From Lingula anatina (taxonomy: Eukaryota; Brachiopoda; Lingulata; Lingulida; Lingulidae), in NCBI RefSeq assembly GCF_001039355.2, contig NW_019775869.1, positions 62,001 through 126,000 of the forward strand: a stretch of 64,000 nucleotides of DNA. Reading direction: 5' to 3'. A model generated the notes under the pieces. The model worked only from the letters and a program-made list of their open reading frames with translations. It was not told the DNA's origin and searched no databases. The position numbers were made by a program, and so were the translations under genes. This document shows, piece by piece, positions 1-14,800 of the stretch (the first letter of the stretch is position 1; each line of letters opens with the position of its first letter).

Positions 1-150
1 TTAGCAGACTTTCAAATATTAGAAAGAACACTTAGTACAAAGCATATTGTGCAAGATCACAATTCATGCAAGGCTCATTAACCTGACAGTAGCATTGTAC
101 AATATACAATTGTATGGTCTGTAAAGTAGTCTGCTTTCAACCAAACTCAC

Positions 151-413
151 CTCTGACTGGGGCTGGGGCTAGGGGGAGCCACTGGACCAGCAGGCTTCAG
201 AGAATTTTTGCTGAAAATGTCCTCAGCATCGCTCTGGTCACTGCTGTCTGACTGGCCCACAAGGTTTGCCTCATCTTCCTTTGGTTCATTTCTGAACTTC
301 CAGCTTCTCTGGCTGGACTTGCTGCTGGTGCGTCGAACGAGTTTGGGTGTTGTTGAAGTGCAGAGACGCGGTGAACTGCGTGAACTAAGGCTTCCATTCT
401 GGAATTTAAGTAC
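151..413 (-). CDS. Cav3: Cav3 exon 16: II-III linker, last exon in the window
   Basis: The exon has 263 nt (phase 0 in, phase 2 out). It encodes [18 protein letters not shown], a basic [13 protein letters not shown] stretch, then [13 protein letters not shown] and a Pro/Ser-rich end. Arg-Arg-x-Ser sites suggest kinase targets. The acceptor is CAG and the donor GTGAGT at 145-150. The rest of the gene lies to the left of the window. Confidence 0.88.
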
Positions 414-3400
414 CTGATTTTTTATCAACAATTAAAAATGTAACAAAATTTGGAAAATCAAATACTGATTTTTTTTATTTGGGAGGCACTGAATATTTTC
501 ATTTGCATCAATAAAAGAAGATAACCAAACAGATGCAAAAAAAAAAAAGTGTCTGCAGGCTTAAATAATCACTCTTTTCATTATAACTCTTTTCAAATAT
601 CATTTTATTTGGTGAAAAGTGATTCAACATGAAAGGTAGAAAAGTAACAGCGAACATAGTTCAAATCAAAATAAAAGCTTTTTAAATATCTATCCAGTCA
701 TTAATCCCTTGGAAAGACCATATATTCCCATTTTAGATATTATTCATCGATTTCAGTTTTGTAACTTTGGCAGAACACAGCTAGCTCTCCTGTACACGTC
801 CTACAATTAGATCAAACTCTAAGAAGATCTCTTTGATGACGCAGTAACAAAACAATGAGTTTGAATAATTTATCAATCAATCCAAATGAACAAAGAGCTC
901 ATGAAGTGCCACCTACGTACTGATCTGAATCTATACTGGCATCATGCCAAAACATTTCCACCATTAAAACAATTGTGACCTACATTATTACTTCAATTTA
1001 TAATAAATAAAATAAACACCCAAAGCTTATCAGTTCTACCAACATGTTCCAGCTGCCATAAGAAAAAGAGATAAATATACTTTTATTCATAAAATATATG
1101 AAACTGTACCAAAAAAAAACGGAAACCATAAATGATGTACAGAAGGACATGGAGAGAAACTTTCTTTGATACGGATAAACTTTACTATCATAATAAAGTA
1201 TTTTTGATATGAAAAAAGACTTTATTATGATAATCACAAGTGACAAATGAGGGAACTATTTAAACTTTAACTGTAGTATATTTGACCTAAAAGGTTTATT
1301 AAAAGTTTGAAGTGAATCTGTATTGGAAGGGTGGTTACTCATATGGCTGCCCAAAGTTATGAAATAGTATCTTCCTATACTTTATTAGTCTTCATAAGAA
1401 CTAGGGCTTCCAAAACTTCCATCATCAAATGTCACTGAAACTGAAACTCTCATTCTATCCTTAAAAATAACTGCACAAACTTAGTATTAAAGCAATGTTA
1501 TGTTAACTTACAGAAGTCCTATCAATGGTTTCAATTGAGGAAGAGCTGAGGTTGAAGGCATCTTTGACACTCAGCTTGTTGTTGTCCTTGCAGGAAATCT
1601 CATGGGGTGATCCGTGTGGCGTTGCCGCTGGTGTTGCTGCAGGGGTGGCCGCAGTGTGAGTGATTATAGGAGGGGGATATTTAGGAGCCTCGGGGTGTTG
1701 GCAGCAAGGATCTTCTTTAGTGACAGAGACAGCAGGGGGTGGTAGAGCTAACATTTTGGCTGTAAGAGATGACACAAAGTCCTGATGAGTTGGAGAGTTA
1801 GGACGAGAAGGCAAAGGAGTAGGTACAGTGTGTGTGATGATAGGAAGGGCAAGTGAGGGAGAGCTGCCACAGGAGAGACAGGGAGTGCCCTTAGAAAGGT
1901 TTCCCTCTTTGATGTTACACCAAGCTGAAGTGGAAGTGCAAAGAAGTTTAGCTGAAACAGAAATAATCAGACTGTTTTATTGTAGATAGTCAAGGAACAC
2001 AGTAACATCTAAATGCATGCCTTTGAGCATTAATCTTTTTACAGTTTAAAGCTGTTCATTTTGCCTTTTTTTACTTTTTTGTTGCTTATTACCAATTTCA
2101 GGGTTGAAACAGTAACTACCAAACCTGTCCACCAAATTCTATTTGATAAATTTATTTTGTATATTACCAAAATATGTTCTTTCCTTCTTTTTCATATTTA
2201 CCCTTTTCTTTATTATTCTTAATGTCCACTTCACACTCTGTATTGCCATTTACATCTGACAGCTTGTCTTTTCTTTTAGCTTCTTCTTTTTCTTCTTCTT
2301 TTGCTTTTTTCACTTGTTCTTTTTTCTTTTCTTCAGACTAAAAAAATAACAAAATCACAAAACTGTGAACACCACATCTATTTTTAAACCTACTTTCAGA
2401 AGCATCTGCATAAAAAACAATCCAAGCATGTTGGTAAACATGGCCCCTTATTTGATTAGCTGACAAATTACCACAGCAACTGCCAAATCATAGCAGCTGT
2501 TTCAGCTGAATATTATAGACAGCAGAGTGAAGGTATGAGTGATATGTTAAGTCAGCTTATGGTTGCTACTACAATGAGTAGACAACAACTGTTATAGCTC
2601 CGTAGGTGTCTTGGCATGCATTCCAACTCACAATCAATGGATTTCTGGCATACAGATATATACCATCCACCATGTTACTATAGATCATGAATTCAAAGCT
2701 GCATTACATTTAAAAGCTGCAGGGAACCTTTTACATACAATGTATACAATAATGATGCAGCTTTAATCAAAAATCTATTTCTTTACACAGGTCAAGATTA
2801 AATAGCAAATTGAATGCCACTTAAAAAATCTAAATCATGTACAAAGCTTGAGGAAAATTCACAGAAGTAAGGCACTTACATCTGCTGAAAACCCCTCCAC
2901 CAAAATGGCTACCAGCAGGTTAAACAGAACATAGTTGCCAAAAGTCATTAGGGCAATGAAATAGAGTGCTGCCCATGGTGATGTTTTCTCCATACCATTG
3001 TACAGAACTTGGTTCCAATCCTCTTGAGTAAGAATCTGCAAGAAAATCATAAAAACGGCTTAAGAATCTCAATAAATGAAAATTGGATAGCTTTAATTTT
3101 TTCCAATAGCATAAAAATTATCAACACCTTTACATTTGTATACTTTCACAAAAATTCACCTTCCCTTCCTCCCATTCATCATCAACAAATAGTTTTCTCA
3201 CATAACAGGTTAATAAGATTTAATTTTAAACCATTTTTGGCCATTTAGCTGTTAATGATAGAGACTATCAAACCTTCCTGCACAATACCTAGGCTTTATC
3301 TTTATCACATCAAAATAGTACTGAAAGCTTCAATACATCTTTGTATAACAAAACCCATGCATTAGGCTTTCATAGCGTTAATATCAGACAGAGAAGTAAC

Positions 3401-6400
3401 AGAAAAAAAGCAATTGCAATAAGCAATCTGAAAAAAAATCAAATCAACTCTAATCTATCTTGGGTACAGACATAAAGCCAGTTTACTGACGTAAGTAGCA
3501 ACCTGGTTATATACTTTGTCCTTTCTAATATCTTCAATTATTGATCCACAGCAGTGACGTTATTACATTTCACATGAACCCCATCTATCTAGCTGTGGTA
3601 AACCCTGTACATTATTATAACACGAATGAACCAAATTGACAGAAATACATTTATCTTCCCCATTCACAAAATCCCTGCCATTTAATGAAAAGGGTGTAAC
3701 AAAGCAAGAAAGTCTAAACGTAACTGTTCATCAGCAAAAGCAATTCACATAACTTGTAAAGTGCTATAGGATAGTGTTTTTCATCTACTTCAACGCTAAG
3801 GTAATGCATGTTCATCTGTGGCAATTGTTAGAAGTCTTACTGAAACAAACCGCACTAACAACTACATAGACTACTACATTTATACAACAATGAAAGCTTG
3901 TCAGGTTAATAATAGCAATGTTAATGTTCAAAATGCTAATTATTTACCTGAAACACAGTCACCATGGCCCATATTGTGGTGTCAAAATTCATTCTCTCAC
4001 AATTGCATATAATTTCTGGGTTGACGATATCTGAGCAGGTGCACTGTGTGCCATCCTCCCGGGAACAAAATTTACCACCAAACAAAGTCATGCCAAGAAT
4101 ACTACACAAAAGAAACAGGAGATAATAACAAAATTCACAACTACTTTGATAAAGACGCGTTTCTACATATCGCACATAATTTCAGGCTGGATCTGGTGGG
4201 CTGGGTTGCAAACAACATACATGCAACAAAACATGGCTGCAAAACTGGTATTTGATAAAATTCATAATTTTTCATTTATTTATTTATTTTGCATTTCTAC
4301 ACACTCAAATTGACAAAAATAATTTCATAAAAACCACAAGTGATATCTAAATTACCATTCTGAATAACATTTAGCATCAAAAAAGAGACTATTACCAGTT
4401 TTGCAAATGTTGCCAAAGTTCATGTAGCACAGAAAGCTTAAACAGATTTTCTTATTTCAAAACAGTGTATCTCTACACTGTTTACTAAGAAATCCTGTAA
4501 AAAAACTCTTTGTGCACACTTCAAACATAATATCAAATATTAACATCATCCTGAAACAATATAAGGTCCATTTAATGGAAAACTGCAACACCACTGCTAC
4601 AACACTGACATATACTAAAGACAAAAGAAAAAAACCTACAGATAGAACAAAATATTATGGTGAGTGCATCATCATATGGCAAAGATACAAAGGAGTGAAA
4701 AATGCTAGAGGCGCGTAGACGCAGGCGTAAATAAAGCACATCAAACAACAGCTACCCATTGTGGCCAATCAAAATACCTGAAACACAGTGATCATTGCCC
4801 AGAGGAGGGAATCAAAGTTCTTGCGATCACAGCTTTGCTTTGGGCCTCCAGGATCTTTGCAGAACTTACAGCCAAATAAACTCATTCCAAGAATGCTAAG
4901 AAAATAAAAGTATATAATGTCAATAGATATAACTATGCAATATACAGTGGAAAATACATGAAAGCTTTTCTTTGTAGAATAACCAACCTAATTACTCAAG
5001 GATTTAACTCAGCCTGCTCATTATATGGCTATCTTGAATAAGGGGACTGCTTTTTTTATTTTTGGCAGCCATTTTGGATTTTATACACCTGAAGAAGCAA
5101 ATACTGAATTCATACCATGGTCTTTCTAACAGTTATATGATATTTTAAGCCATTAAATGACTATGTATTTTAAGTTTTAATTTGAAAGGGCATTTTGGTG
5201 ACCATCTTGGATTTGACAGCCATTTTGGAATATTCAGACATGCCCATATATCCAAATTTGCTTAGAATTTAATTGTCCACAACTGTGCCAAATTTCATGC
5301 TTGTAGGTAAAAATACACAATATTTCACCAAGTTCATGGACTATTATAACAAATAGACACAATAAGACCGGTGTGAATGGTAAAACAAAACGAGTGTTAT
5401 AATGAGCAAGTCCCTTAGTATCCAGTTAAATAGGATAGCCTTTCTACAAGCACATCTTATGGCATGTTGCATTTCTGCAATATATACATAAACGTACTGA
5501 ACAGGTGAAGATAACCATGATATATGTGCAAAATAAAAAAAAAATAGTAAAACCATGAGTTGAAAAAAATTAATTTTTGGACTGTTTTACATTGAACATT
5601 CTTTTAAATGGCTGAACAACTAATATAGATATGATTGTAAAGGCACATATTCTGACAGGTGCTGTCTCTAAATTTTTTACCAGCATGTCAACTAAGTGAA
5701 ATAGATTAATTTGCAGAGCTTCAAGCAAGAAAATGGGTTTTGTTGGTCTGAAAGATCACAAAGCATCGCCAATTTACTGATTGGAGTCATATTAATCTTC
5801 ACCTCTGATGCATGTAAAAATATTCACATGATATTATCAAAGTATCTCTACTGTACTACTTCTTTTGTTTGCAAGCATTTCATGCAGATTAAATATAAAT
5901 AACCATAAATTACATATTTTATTTAATGTATAAAAACTGATTCATTTCTAGTGTCAATATAATGATACCATCACTTATAAAACTTTGAGAAGACAATTAA
6001 AAATATGCATGCAATGTGGTGTTTCATAATGTATAAAAATCAGCGCAATATTTGTGAACTGATTGTTAAGTAAGCACAGATGCTTATACAGGAACAAATA
6101 TGACATAAAGTGATGTATCACTTAAATATGACTTGACTTGTGAAACAACCAGGAATGCCTGAAAATTTACAGGATGCGTGAAAGATCATTTCAAATAATC
6201 TGTATCTTTTACAGAGTGCTGAGTGCTAAAACCAATATGTTTCACAAAAGCATATCTACCTGAATATAAACATAAAAAGCAGCAGTAGCAGGATAAATGT
6301 AGCAACATTATCCATTGTCCGTAGCATCACAACCAGCTGCCTCCGCAACGCAGGCATAAATCGCACCAATTTTAAGACACGTAGAAGACGGAAAGTTCTC

Positions 6401-9400
6401 AAGACTGAAAGGCCACTTGCTCCACCATATGCAATTTCAACAATACTGAAAACAATAAAAACACATTTTTGCAACTAACATTTATTCTTAGGGTCTTTTT
6501 AACTGCAAATATCTATAATTTTGATGAATTAATAACTCAAAGAATGCAAGCGCTTAAAGAACACCTGCTGGCCACAGTTAATAACATTACAACATATAGT
6601 TAAGTGCAAGTTGAACAATCTGTACTTGTAATCTAAACCACAATATGTGAAAGCTAACCCCTTGGGATGCTTGTTCTGAATGAGTACAATTTAACTAGAT
6701 TGGGCTGACGAAAAGGTCCAATATTGCTACAAATTGCCTCTCTATCACAGCAATCAGTGTGATGAATCAATCCTCTTGGAATGGCTTCAGTATGGAGTGC
6801 TGGTCTTACATAATTTACACTAAATATCTATGACAGTTTTTACTCTGGGGAAATAGACATAGTTGTACAGAATTAAATTAAGCTAAATTTTTCAAAAAGA
6901 AAGTGAATGTTTGGATGTCTTCATTCTGAGAATTTGTGCTTACACAGATGTGACAGAGTTCATAATGTGATTTTGCTCAGGACAATCTACTAAAACTGAC
7001 GAGTTGATGGATAAAATGATAGACTTGCTAGTAAGATATTTACTGACAGACTTATTCGTACCATTTACAAGTAACACTGAGGATGCAATGAATTTAAGTA
7101 TCAAAGATCAAATCCTGGATCAAAGCTTAGCAAAAAATACCACAATGTAGGCAGGTGGTAAGATGCACCACTTCTACTATATATAGTCTGCTATAAAATA
7201 TGGATGCGTAGTACACACGTGTAAAAGTTCTAAGCCATACATGAAAAATGATAATGGATATAGTGGGTTACCAAAATAGCTACTATAAAGGCATGAATCT
7301 CAGTAATAAAGCATTGGCTCTACCTAAGAGTACAGTTCTTTCCTGTTTTCCTAGGGTAGTAGAAGCAAGTGAATTGCCACAAGGGGGCAGCACATCTGTT
7401 TATGCTAACAGACCAATGGGGAGTCATCTCCCTTATTATATTTATTAGTTGACATATGATCTCCAGCTATATGATAGGCACAATAAAACACTGCACATTG
7501 TTACTCTGAGGAAAAGTAAAAGAGAGTTTTTTTTATCAGGTCTTATATGTTTATGTTTTGTTCTTTAAAACCAAATCTCATTTAGGAAGTTGTAGAATTA
7601 TTTCTATCTTTGCAAATATCGCTTGATCGCTAAATTTCAAAATTTCAATTACTTGATTTATTCTTACTACTGTTCATTAGTCCAAAATTTTCTACCGCAT
7701 TTTTTATGGGATTTGGATTTTGTTGAATATAAATTTTTTTTATATTTCTATAAAAATAAAATTTAATTTTTGTGTGAAAATGCTATGTGAACTTAATTTG
7801 AGTACACACGCACTCTTCAGAGTTTATATGTACTGGTTAGACCACAAACAGATTTCTTTTCAGAATGAACATCTTTGTCATCACTGCCTACTTTTCATCA
7901 GCCTTCTGAAAATATGTTGTTCTACAGATGTTCATAAGATATTCTGAGAACATCTTACAACAGTCACATTCTCCACATACCACTTCAAAGGTTAGCATCT
8001 CAAAATTCACCCCACTTACCTCATTATCACAATGACAGCATCAAAAACATTGAATCCATTTTTGACATAACCTAGAACTCCCTCAGCTATAATCTTCAAC
8101 AGCATCTCCAAAGCAAACAACGCTGTGAAGACAATATTGCAGTATTCCAGAGCAATGGTTAAACTGTCTGGCTGCAATACAAAAAGATCACTGACATTAA
8201 CAAGTGCCTACGTAAATGTTGCAAAAAATCTAAGATATAAGTTGAGCTGTTGAAACATTTCTAGATTTAAAAAATAAACATGCAATAATTAATTTATAAA
8301 GTTAATTTTTTTCTTTTTTTATTGCTTCTTTACAAACGTCTTGATTGTGCAAGGACAAGAAGCCAATACCAAAGCCTCATCAACGTATGTCATCTCTTTA
8401 TATTGTCCACACTCTTCTCTACCCACAATACAAACCATTTCAACAACGATGATTTAAAGGTTAGTTGCATTTTGCATGTTTTCTGAGACCTGTGTAGATT
8501 CATTACACATATTCATAAGTACAGACACATATCATATTGCCAATCATAAACACATCAAATGGTAACTGTACCTGATTGTGGTATTCCACACCCATTGAAC
8601 AGGTGTTCACAAAGATTAAACCCATGATCCCCCATGTGAAGTAATCACTTTCAACAAATACCTTTATTTTCTGTCGGAACTTAATCCAACAGCCTGAAAA
8701 AATCAATCATATTATTGTAGACTGAACATGTACCAACATTTGAATAAACAACTGTATTTCAGCAATAATCACACTTGAATGGCTAATTGCTGCATTATAG
8801 TTTTAGATTTTTTAAAATCACATATCAAAATAAGCTGTTGTATACAACATTCATTGTTAAAATCTTATATGCTAACAACAACTGCAACAAACATAAGATA
8901 GTCTTTTATGAATGACACTAAAAATATGGCTATAAGAGTGAAATAAAACATGGGAGGCTGACTATGCAAAACGGTCATGTCCTATCAAAACGTATGTCAG
9001 CAAGCATGTCAAACAACATAAATTTCAAAATAACAGTAACTTATGTGCCATGCTTTAAGTTCTAGGTATTATTACTAAGATAATAAAATAATCAAGTCTT
9101 ATGGGATATTACAAAAAAGAAATAAAAATAAGTTAACTACTTGCTTTTTATCATACTTGTCTGTTTTTTATTTTCTTCTTCCTCTTCTGATTCTTCATCT
9201 TCATCCCATTCTTTCCCTGAGTCATCACTGTCTGTCCATTCATACTCTGAGTATGAACAGTTGCTATGGCGACAATCAAAGTCTGCAGATGTTGCAGTCA
9301 AACGAGGTGACATTTTGTCTCCTAGAATAATACAAACAAATCAGATGTAAGTGGGATACTGCAGCAGATATATGCCATATAGCATGATCTTAGTACTGAT

Positions 9401-11822
9401 CAGTACTGATTAGTACAGATCAGAAAAATGGTGGTCAATTAACATGGGAAGTCATCAGGGAAAAATAAATCGGCTTAATATATCATCATTAGCATATTGC
9501 CCTACAATGAATACTAAGCAACTGAGAACTCCAACATACACAAATATAGTACTTTTTGAGGATTCTCAACAACATATTGACAAATATGCCCTATTTCTCC
9601 CATTATCAGATTACCTACAAAAATGTCCCTCAATTAGCATGGTCAAAACACAGAACTATAATTTGAAGCAACAATCTGTGAATAACATGTTTCTAGAAAT
9701 ACTGAGATTGTATTTTTGATATGATTTCCACACTTAAATTATTCATGATCTTTGTTCAATTTATACCTAAAGCTACAAGTAGAGTCTGTATGGCAGCTGA
9801 TAGACTAAATAATATGCAAAATTTAGATGTCTGTCTAGAGCCTACTTTAGATCCAAATTTGGACTAATTAAGAGGGGTCATCTAACGATCAGATATTGCT
9901 CATCTGGCGATTTAAATGCAGAGGGGTCTCTTGGTACATAAAACAGGATGATAATGAAGTCTGGATCATCTAAGCCCCACGAGTCTGCATAATTTCCACT
10001 CTGACGATTTGAACCAAGATCTCTATGTCATGAATGGCGAAGCATACACATTTGAGAAGCTGAGCAAGCTGAAGAGACCCTTAGACCAAGACATCAAATA
10101 TGTTCAAAATTGAACCTCAAGGTTCAGTTTGTAACATTTGTAACGGATATTGTACCCAAATCTGCCAATAATGCATCTTTCAATCAATTTCTTTTTATCT
10201 TCCTTTCACAAGGATGTCTGTGCAGGCAATTTCCTGTTACATCCCCCCCTCCTCAAGCTCCCCTCTAACACATGGTAAAGCTAATGTGTGTTGATGCCCA
10301 GTCACCTTCAATATCCTCTTCATTTCAGAATGAACATTTTAGAAATAGTTAACTTTAATCAAATCTTCAAAAGGACTTCAAAGTTTATTTTTACACCTGA
10401 CATACTCAAGCAGTACATTAACGCCTGAGAAGTCAGAGGAGTAAGCGTATTAGGTCACCATATATAAACATGGATTGATTCTAGGAACATGGCTCCAAAT
10501 CACTTTATCCCTTTTTTATATCTTCAAACTAGATGATATGTGTAGATTCCAAGCCCTGAACTTGAAAAAAATTGAGTTAAGAACAGAATTTTTGATGAAA
10601 AAATTCTAAAACCCTTACATATATAATAAGATAAATGACAGATCTATAAACAAGGAATCAAACAACTTAGCTTACTTTATTAAATTAAATAATATGTGTT
10701 ATTTCTAAGTCCCTGACTTGGAAAAAATTAGTAAATAACAGAATTTTTGATGAAAAAATCTCTATCTATAATATGAAAGACAAACAACAAAAATGTACTT
10801 AGCCAAATCTGTGAGTTAAGTAAAATGGTATTTTGCAACCCATTGCAGATTCACAAAAACTTGAATAGAACTGAGATGATAACAATGATATTCCATTTTA
10901 TATAATCATCAATAATCAATCCATATTATATAACAATGACTGAAATAGGTTAACAGTGTGTTTTCAAAAGACATTATCTAGGGCTGAACTTTATCTTTTC
11001 TATAGAAAAAAAAAGAATCTGAAATAGATGGATGAAGCCCAAGATATCTCAGTCTGCACATTAAGTGACATTTTCAATGTGTCAATTTTCCTGGAATCCC
11101 AGTGAAGTAGATTAATTATTTCTAAGCTCTTTAAAATGGACCATGCCAACCCCATGCCAAATCTACACCAATGAACTACTCTAGAATGAGTGAACCAAAT
11201 CAATACATACAAACCTCGCACCGCCTAATTAATTACTATGTTATCTTATTACATAAAATCTTATTTTGTTGTGATCCTCAGAAATTTCAACCTCTACTTG
11301 ATTATCCTCATTTCTCCTGTAACATACAGCTAAGATTTCTTCTAAGGGAACAAGGAAATTACGTTTAGAATAATGACAAAATAATATAATTTTCATTTTT
11401 CCTCTCACAAAAGAGGATATACAGTGCTTTGTAAATAAGCGATTCTTTCAAAATGTAAAAAAAGGGTTAATCTGACTCATAATACATAGTTTAAAAAGCA
11501 AGTCTTCGTAAATAAGATTTGGAAAGGGGGCATTTCTTGTTTTTGCAGTACAAGAAGCTTCATGTTCAAATTTCAAAATTTCCATTTACAAAGTCCGATT
11601 AGCACAATTGAGGCCAAACAGACAGAAGCATTTAGTTTGTATACACAACAGAACAATACTCTTTTACTTTCACCATCTTGGCTTGTATGTCGATGATGAT
11701 TGATTAGATGATAGACAGGTGTCAAACTTGTCAGAGTACCTCAATGATCACACTAACTGGTATGCTGGAAATATACCCCCGGATGATTTTTAGTATAATG
11801 ATTGCATAAACTGACTATAGAT

Positions 11823-11865
<43 letters not shown>

Positions 11866-14800
11866 ACTCACACACTTCTATTTATTTTTTTAAAAATATT
11901 TTACATTCAAAGAGAATGGCAATAAAACACAACATTTGCAGCAGTCCCTTTTCTTGTAATAGAAAACAGGTTTCACATCCAACATACATTTTTGAATGTC
12001 GAGTACAATTTATATATTTTGGGTTGTCAGGTATGATATTAGAAAACCATGATTCATCAAATGGAACAGTAACTGTTGGAAATCATGATGGTCATGTTTG
12101 ATGAACAGGCCAACCAGTGCTTGTCAATATGACTGATGCCTATGTTTTGTGCATTCAACCCGAATGAATAAGGAATGATGCAACATGAATTCTGCAATTA
12201 ACTTGCCCAATACTAATCTCATTGTAGAAATCGCATAAGAAGTGTAAAAAAAAAAATGGTGGTTCTTATAGTCAATTACTGTAAGAAATAGGAAAGAAAA
12301 TATGACAGCCAATGTTTTACCCTTGATCATCACCCTCATGAGTAATACCACATCATATGGATTGGATTCCGCAGAGAAATACATTATAAAACCCAAATCA
12401 AGACATGATGAATTTCTTACCATGGGAATTAGAGATTGCCTATTTTGAACGACATGCAATCAAGGACATTTGCTTTATAGCCTAGCTATTCAACTCACAG
12501 TAATCTCGTTCTTGTACCAGTCACCTTCACTAGTTAATAACTTACAGGTAAAACCAAGAGATGTGTTGTTTATAATGGCATCATACTAAATATCATGCAT
12601 CCCATAAGGCCTTTCAATCTAGCTATTTCTCTACTATATGTACAAACAGAAAGGAATTAGATATGCCATAAACTAAGCCATCTTTTTCACACATTAACCA
12701 TTAATGAATATAAATGTTGCATATTGACAAAATGATGTGCATTTCTAATGGGGTGCAGAATTAATTCAAATCCAACAGTATGGAAGAAAAGTTTCAAGTA
12801 CCTTATCATATGTTAATAATAAAGTGTTAAAAAATTGATACCAAGGACAAATTAATGTAAATAATTTATTTTCTATACATCAAAGGGATTTGAATACTGC
12901 TAATTTACTATTAACCTCTTATCTATTCCAACTTAACTGCATGGGTCTCTTAAACTTGTTTTAGGATATCAAATGCCATAGTTACTTGCACAGAATCTTT
13001 GTATCTGGTATCTAACATAGAAAAACTCACTAATTACTCATAACAAAATTACAGGTAATAGTTTAAGTATAATTTCATATCTATCTGGTATAAGTAACCA
13101 ACATTTTCTTCACATCAATAAAGCATCAGAGCCATGACAAATCTCAAAAGATATATCTGGTAAAATGTCAGAAAACTAACCTGCCCACTGAAAAATATTC
13201 TGCAATAATTTTTTGATAAAGAGAAAATTTTTGGACATAGAGAGGACAGAATAAATACATTTTTTTTTTCAACCATTTGAGTATTATCCACCTATACAAA
13301 GGACAGCCACACTAAGCACTGTCGACATAATTACACCATCTATCATTGGCAAATTATCAGCAACAGATTTTATGAAATGTGTAAACCTACTAACTTGATT
13401 TAAATATGTTGTGTAATCTTTATAAATGAAGCATATATCAAGTATTTAGGTACCATCAAACAGAAAAATACATTTTACTTAAAACATCCAATCAACATAA
13501 TTTCGGTCCATGTACTAAACAAATGTACTGTGAAACTGCTATAATAATCATGTATAGCATCAGCAAATAAAAAAAAAAAACTTACCTTTTTCAAAGGCAT
13601 GATAAGGACTGAGCCTGTTGACATCATACTCTGGTGTAAGTTTGGACTTGGTAGCTAGAACATCTGAGCACGGTACACTGCAAGAACTATTCATAGATGG
13701 TGCTGGGCTGATAGATACCACCACATGATTTGGGGAAGACTGGCAATTTTTTGATGTCATCAGAGGGTCGTATGGTGCAATTAAAGTAGGATTTTGTAAA
13801 GATTCTGTTGAGGGGTTCAAACTATTGTTGTTGCTAGGCAATTGCAGATGATTTGGTCTCCGTGGTGATGAGATGGGGTCAATTACAGAAGTCTCTGGAC
13901 TGGCACGTGGTGCGACGACAGCTGTTGTAGGCGAACTGTTTATATGGTAATGGTGATGATAATGATGGTGATGGTGCAGATGCAGTGTCTTCTTTTTTCT
14001 TTTCTTTTTTAATGAAATACTTTTCTCAGGTATTACTTTTTTCTGTCTATTTGCATATACACTACAACATTTTCGTATGAATCTCCTTTTACCCTTTCTA
14101 AAAAGGTGTCCAATATATTTAAGTATTTCATCATAACAGCCTCCAGGTTCAGAAGAACTTGCTAATGTACTGCTGCTTTGATATCGTTTCCGTTCTTTGT
14201 TCATACGTTCAGTTTCCCTCTTTTTGGTCTCTGAAAACTGCGTTGCTATAACAACCAGGCATAGATTAATCATGAAAAAGGAACCAATCTGAAAATGAAA
14301 AATAAAATGGTGCACATTATTATGTTTCTGAGATTCATTTAAGAGACAGGAGAGACAGTAATGTAATCTGCACAACAATTACCTTTAAGCAAAACTGATT
14401 AGACCTTCAGACACATTGTTTGTTAAATTACTCATGAATCAAGATGCAGATTAAATCCCATTTAAGGCATTGCATGTAAAGGACAAACTTGAAATAATTA
14501 GGTAAATTCTATACAGGAAGAAAAATGTTAATGTAACCAACTACTAAATATATCAAAATCTTTAATTTTTTCATCCAATCCAATGACAGAAATGACTGTT
14601 AACATCTACATCAAAATTAAAGTCTTGATTCATCCAGTTTTTATAACTATGATAAAGACGCACTGATAATTAAAGCCCATACTGGAGCCACACGCAGTGA
14701 CCTCCATTCCAAACACAATTTCCAGTATAAGATTTAATTATAATTATGCTTTTCTTTATTACTACAGTCTCTTTAACAAAACTGCATTTTTGTATTATAA

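Larger units (their letters stand above)
9322..13585 (-). other. Cav3 intron 7
   Basis: This is a 4,264-bp GT-AG intron. It holds a possible LTR fragment (10139-10241), a diverged direct repeat (10534-10604 and 10691-10759) and a (TC)n(AC)n tract near 11823-11866. Confidence 0.9.
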
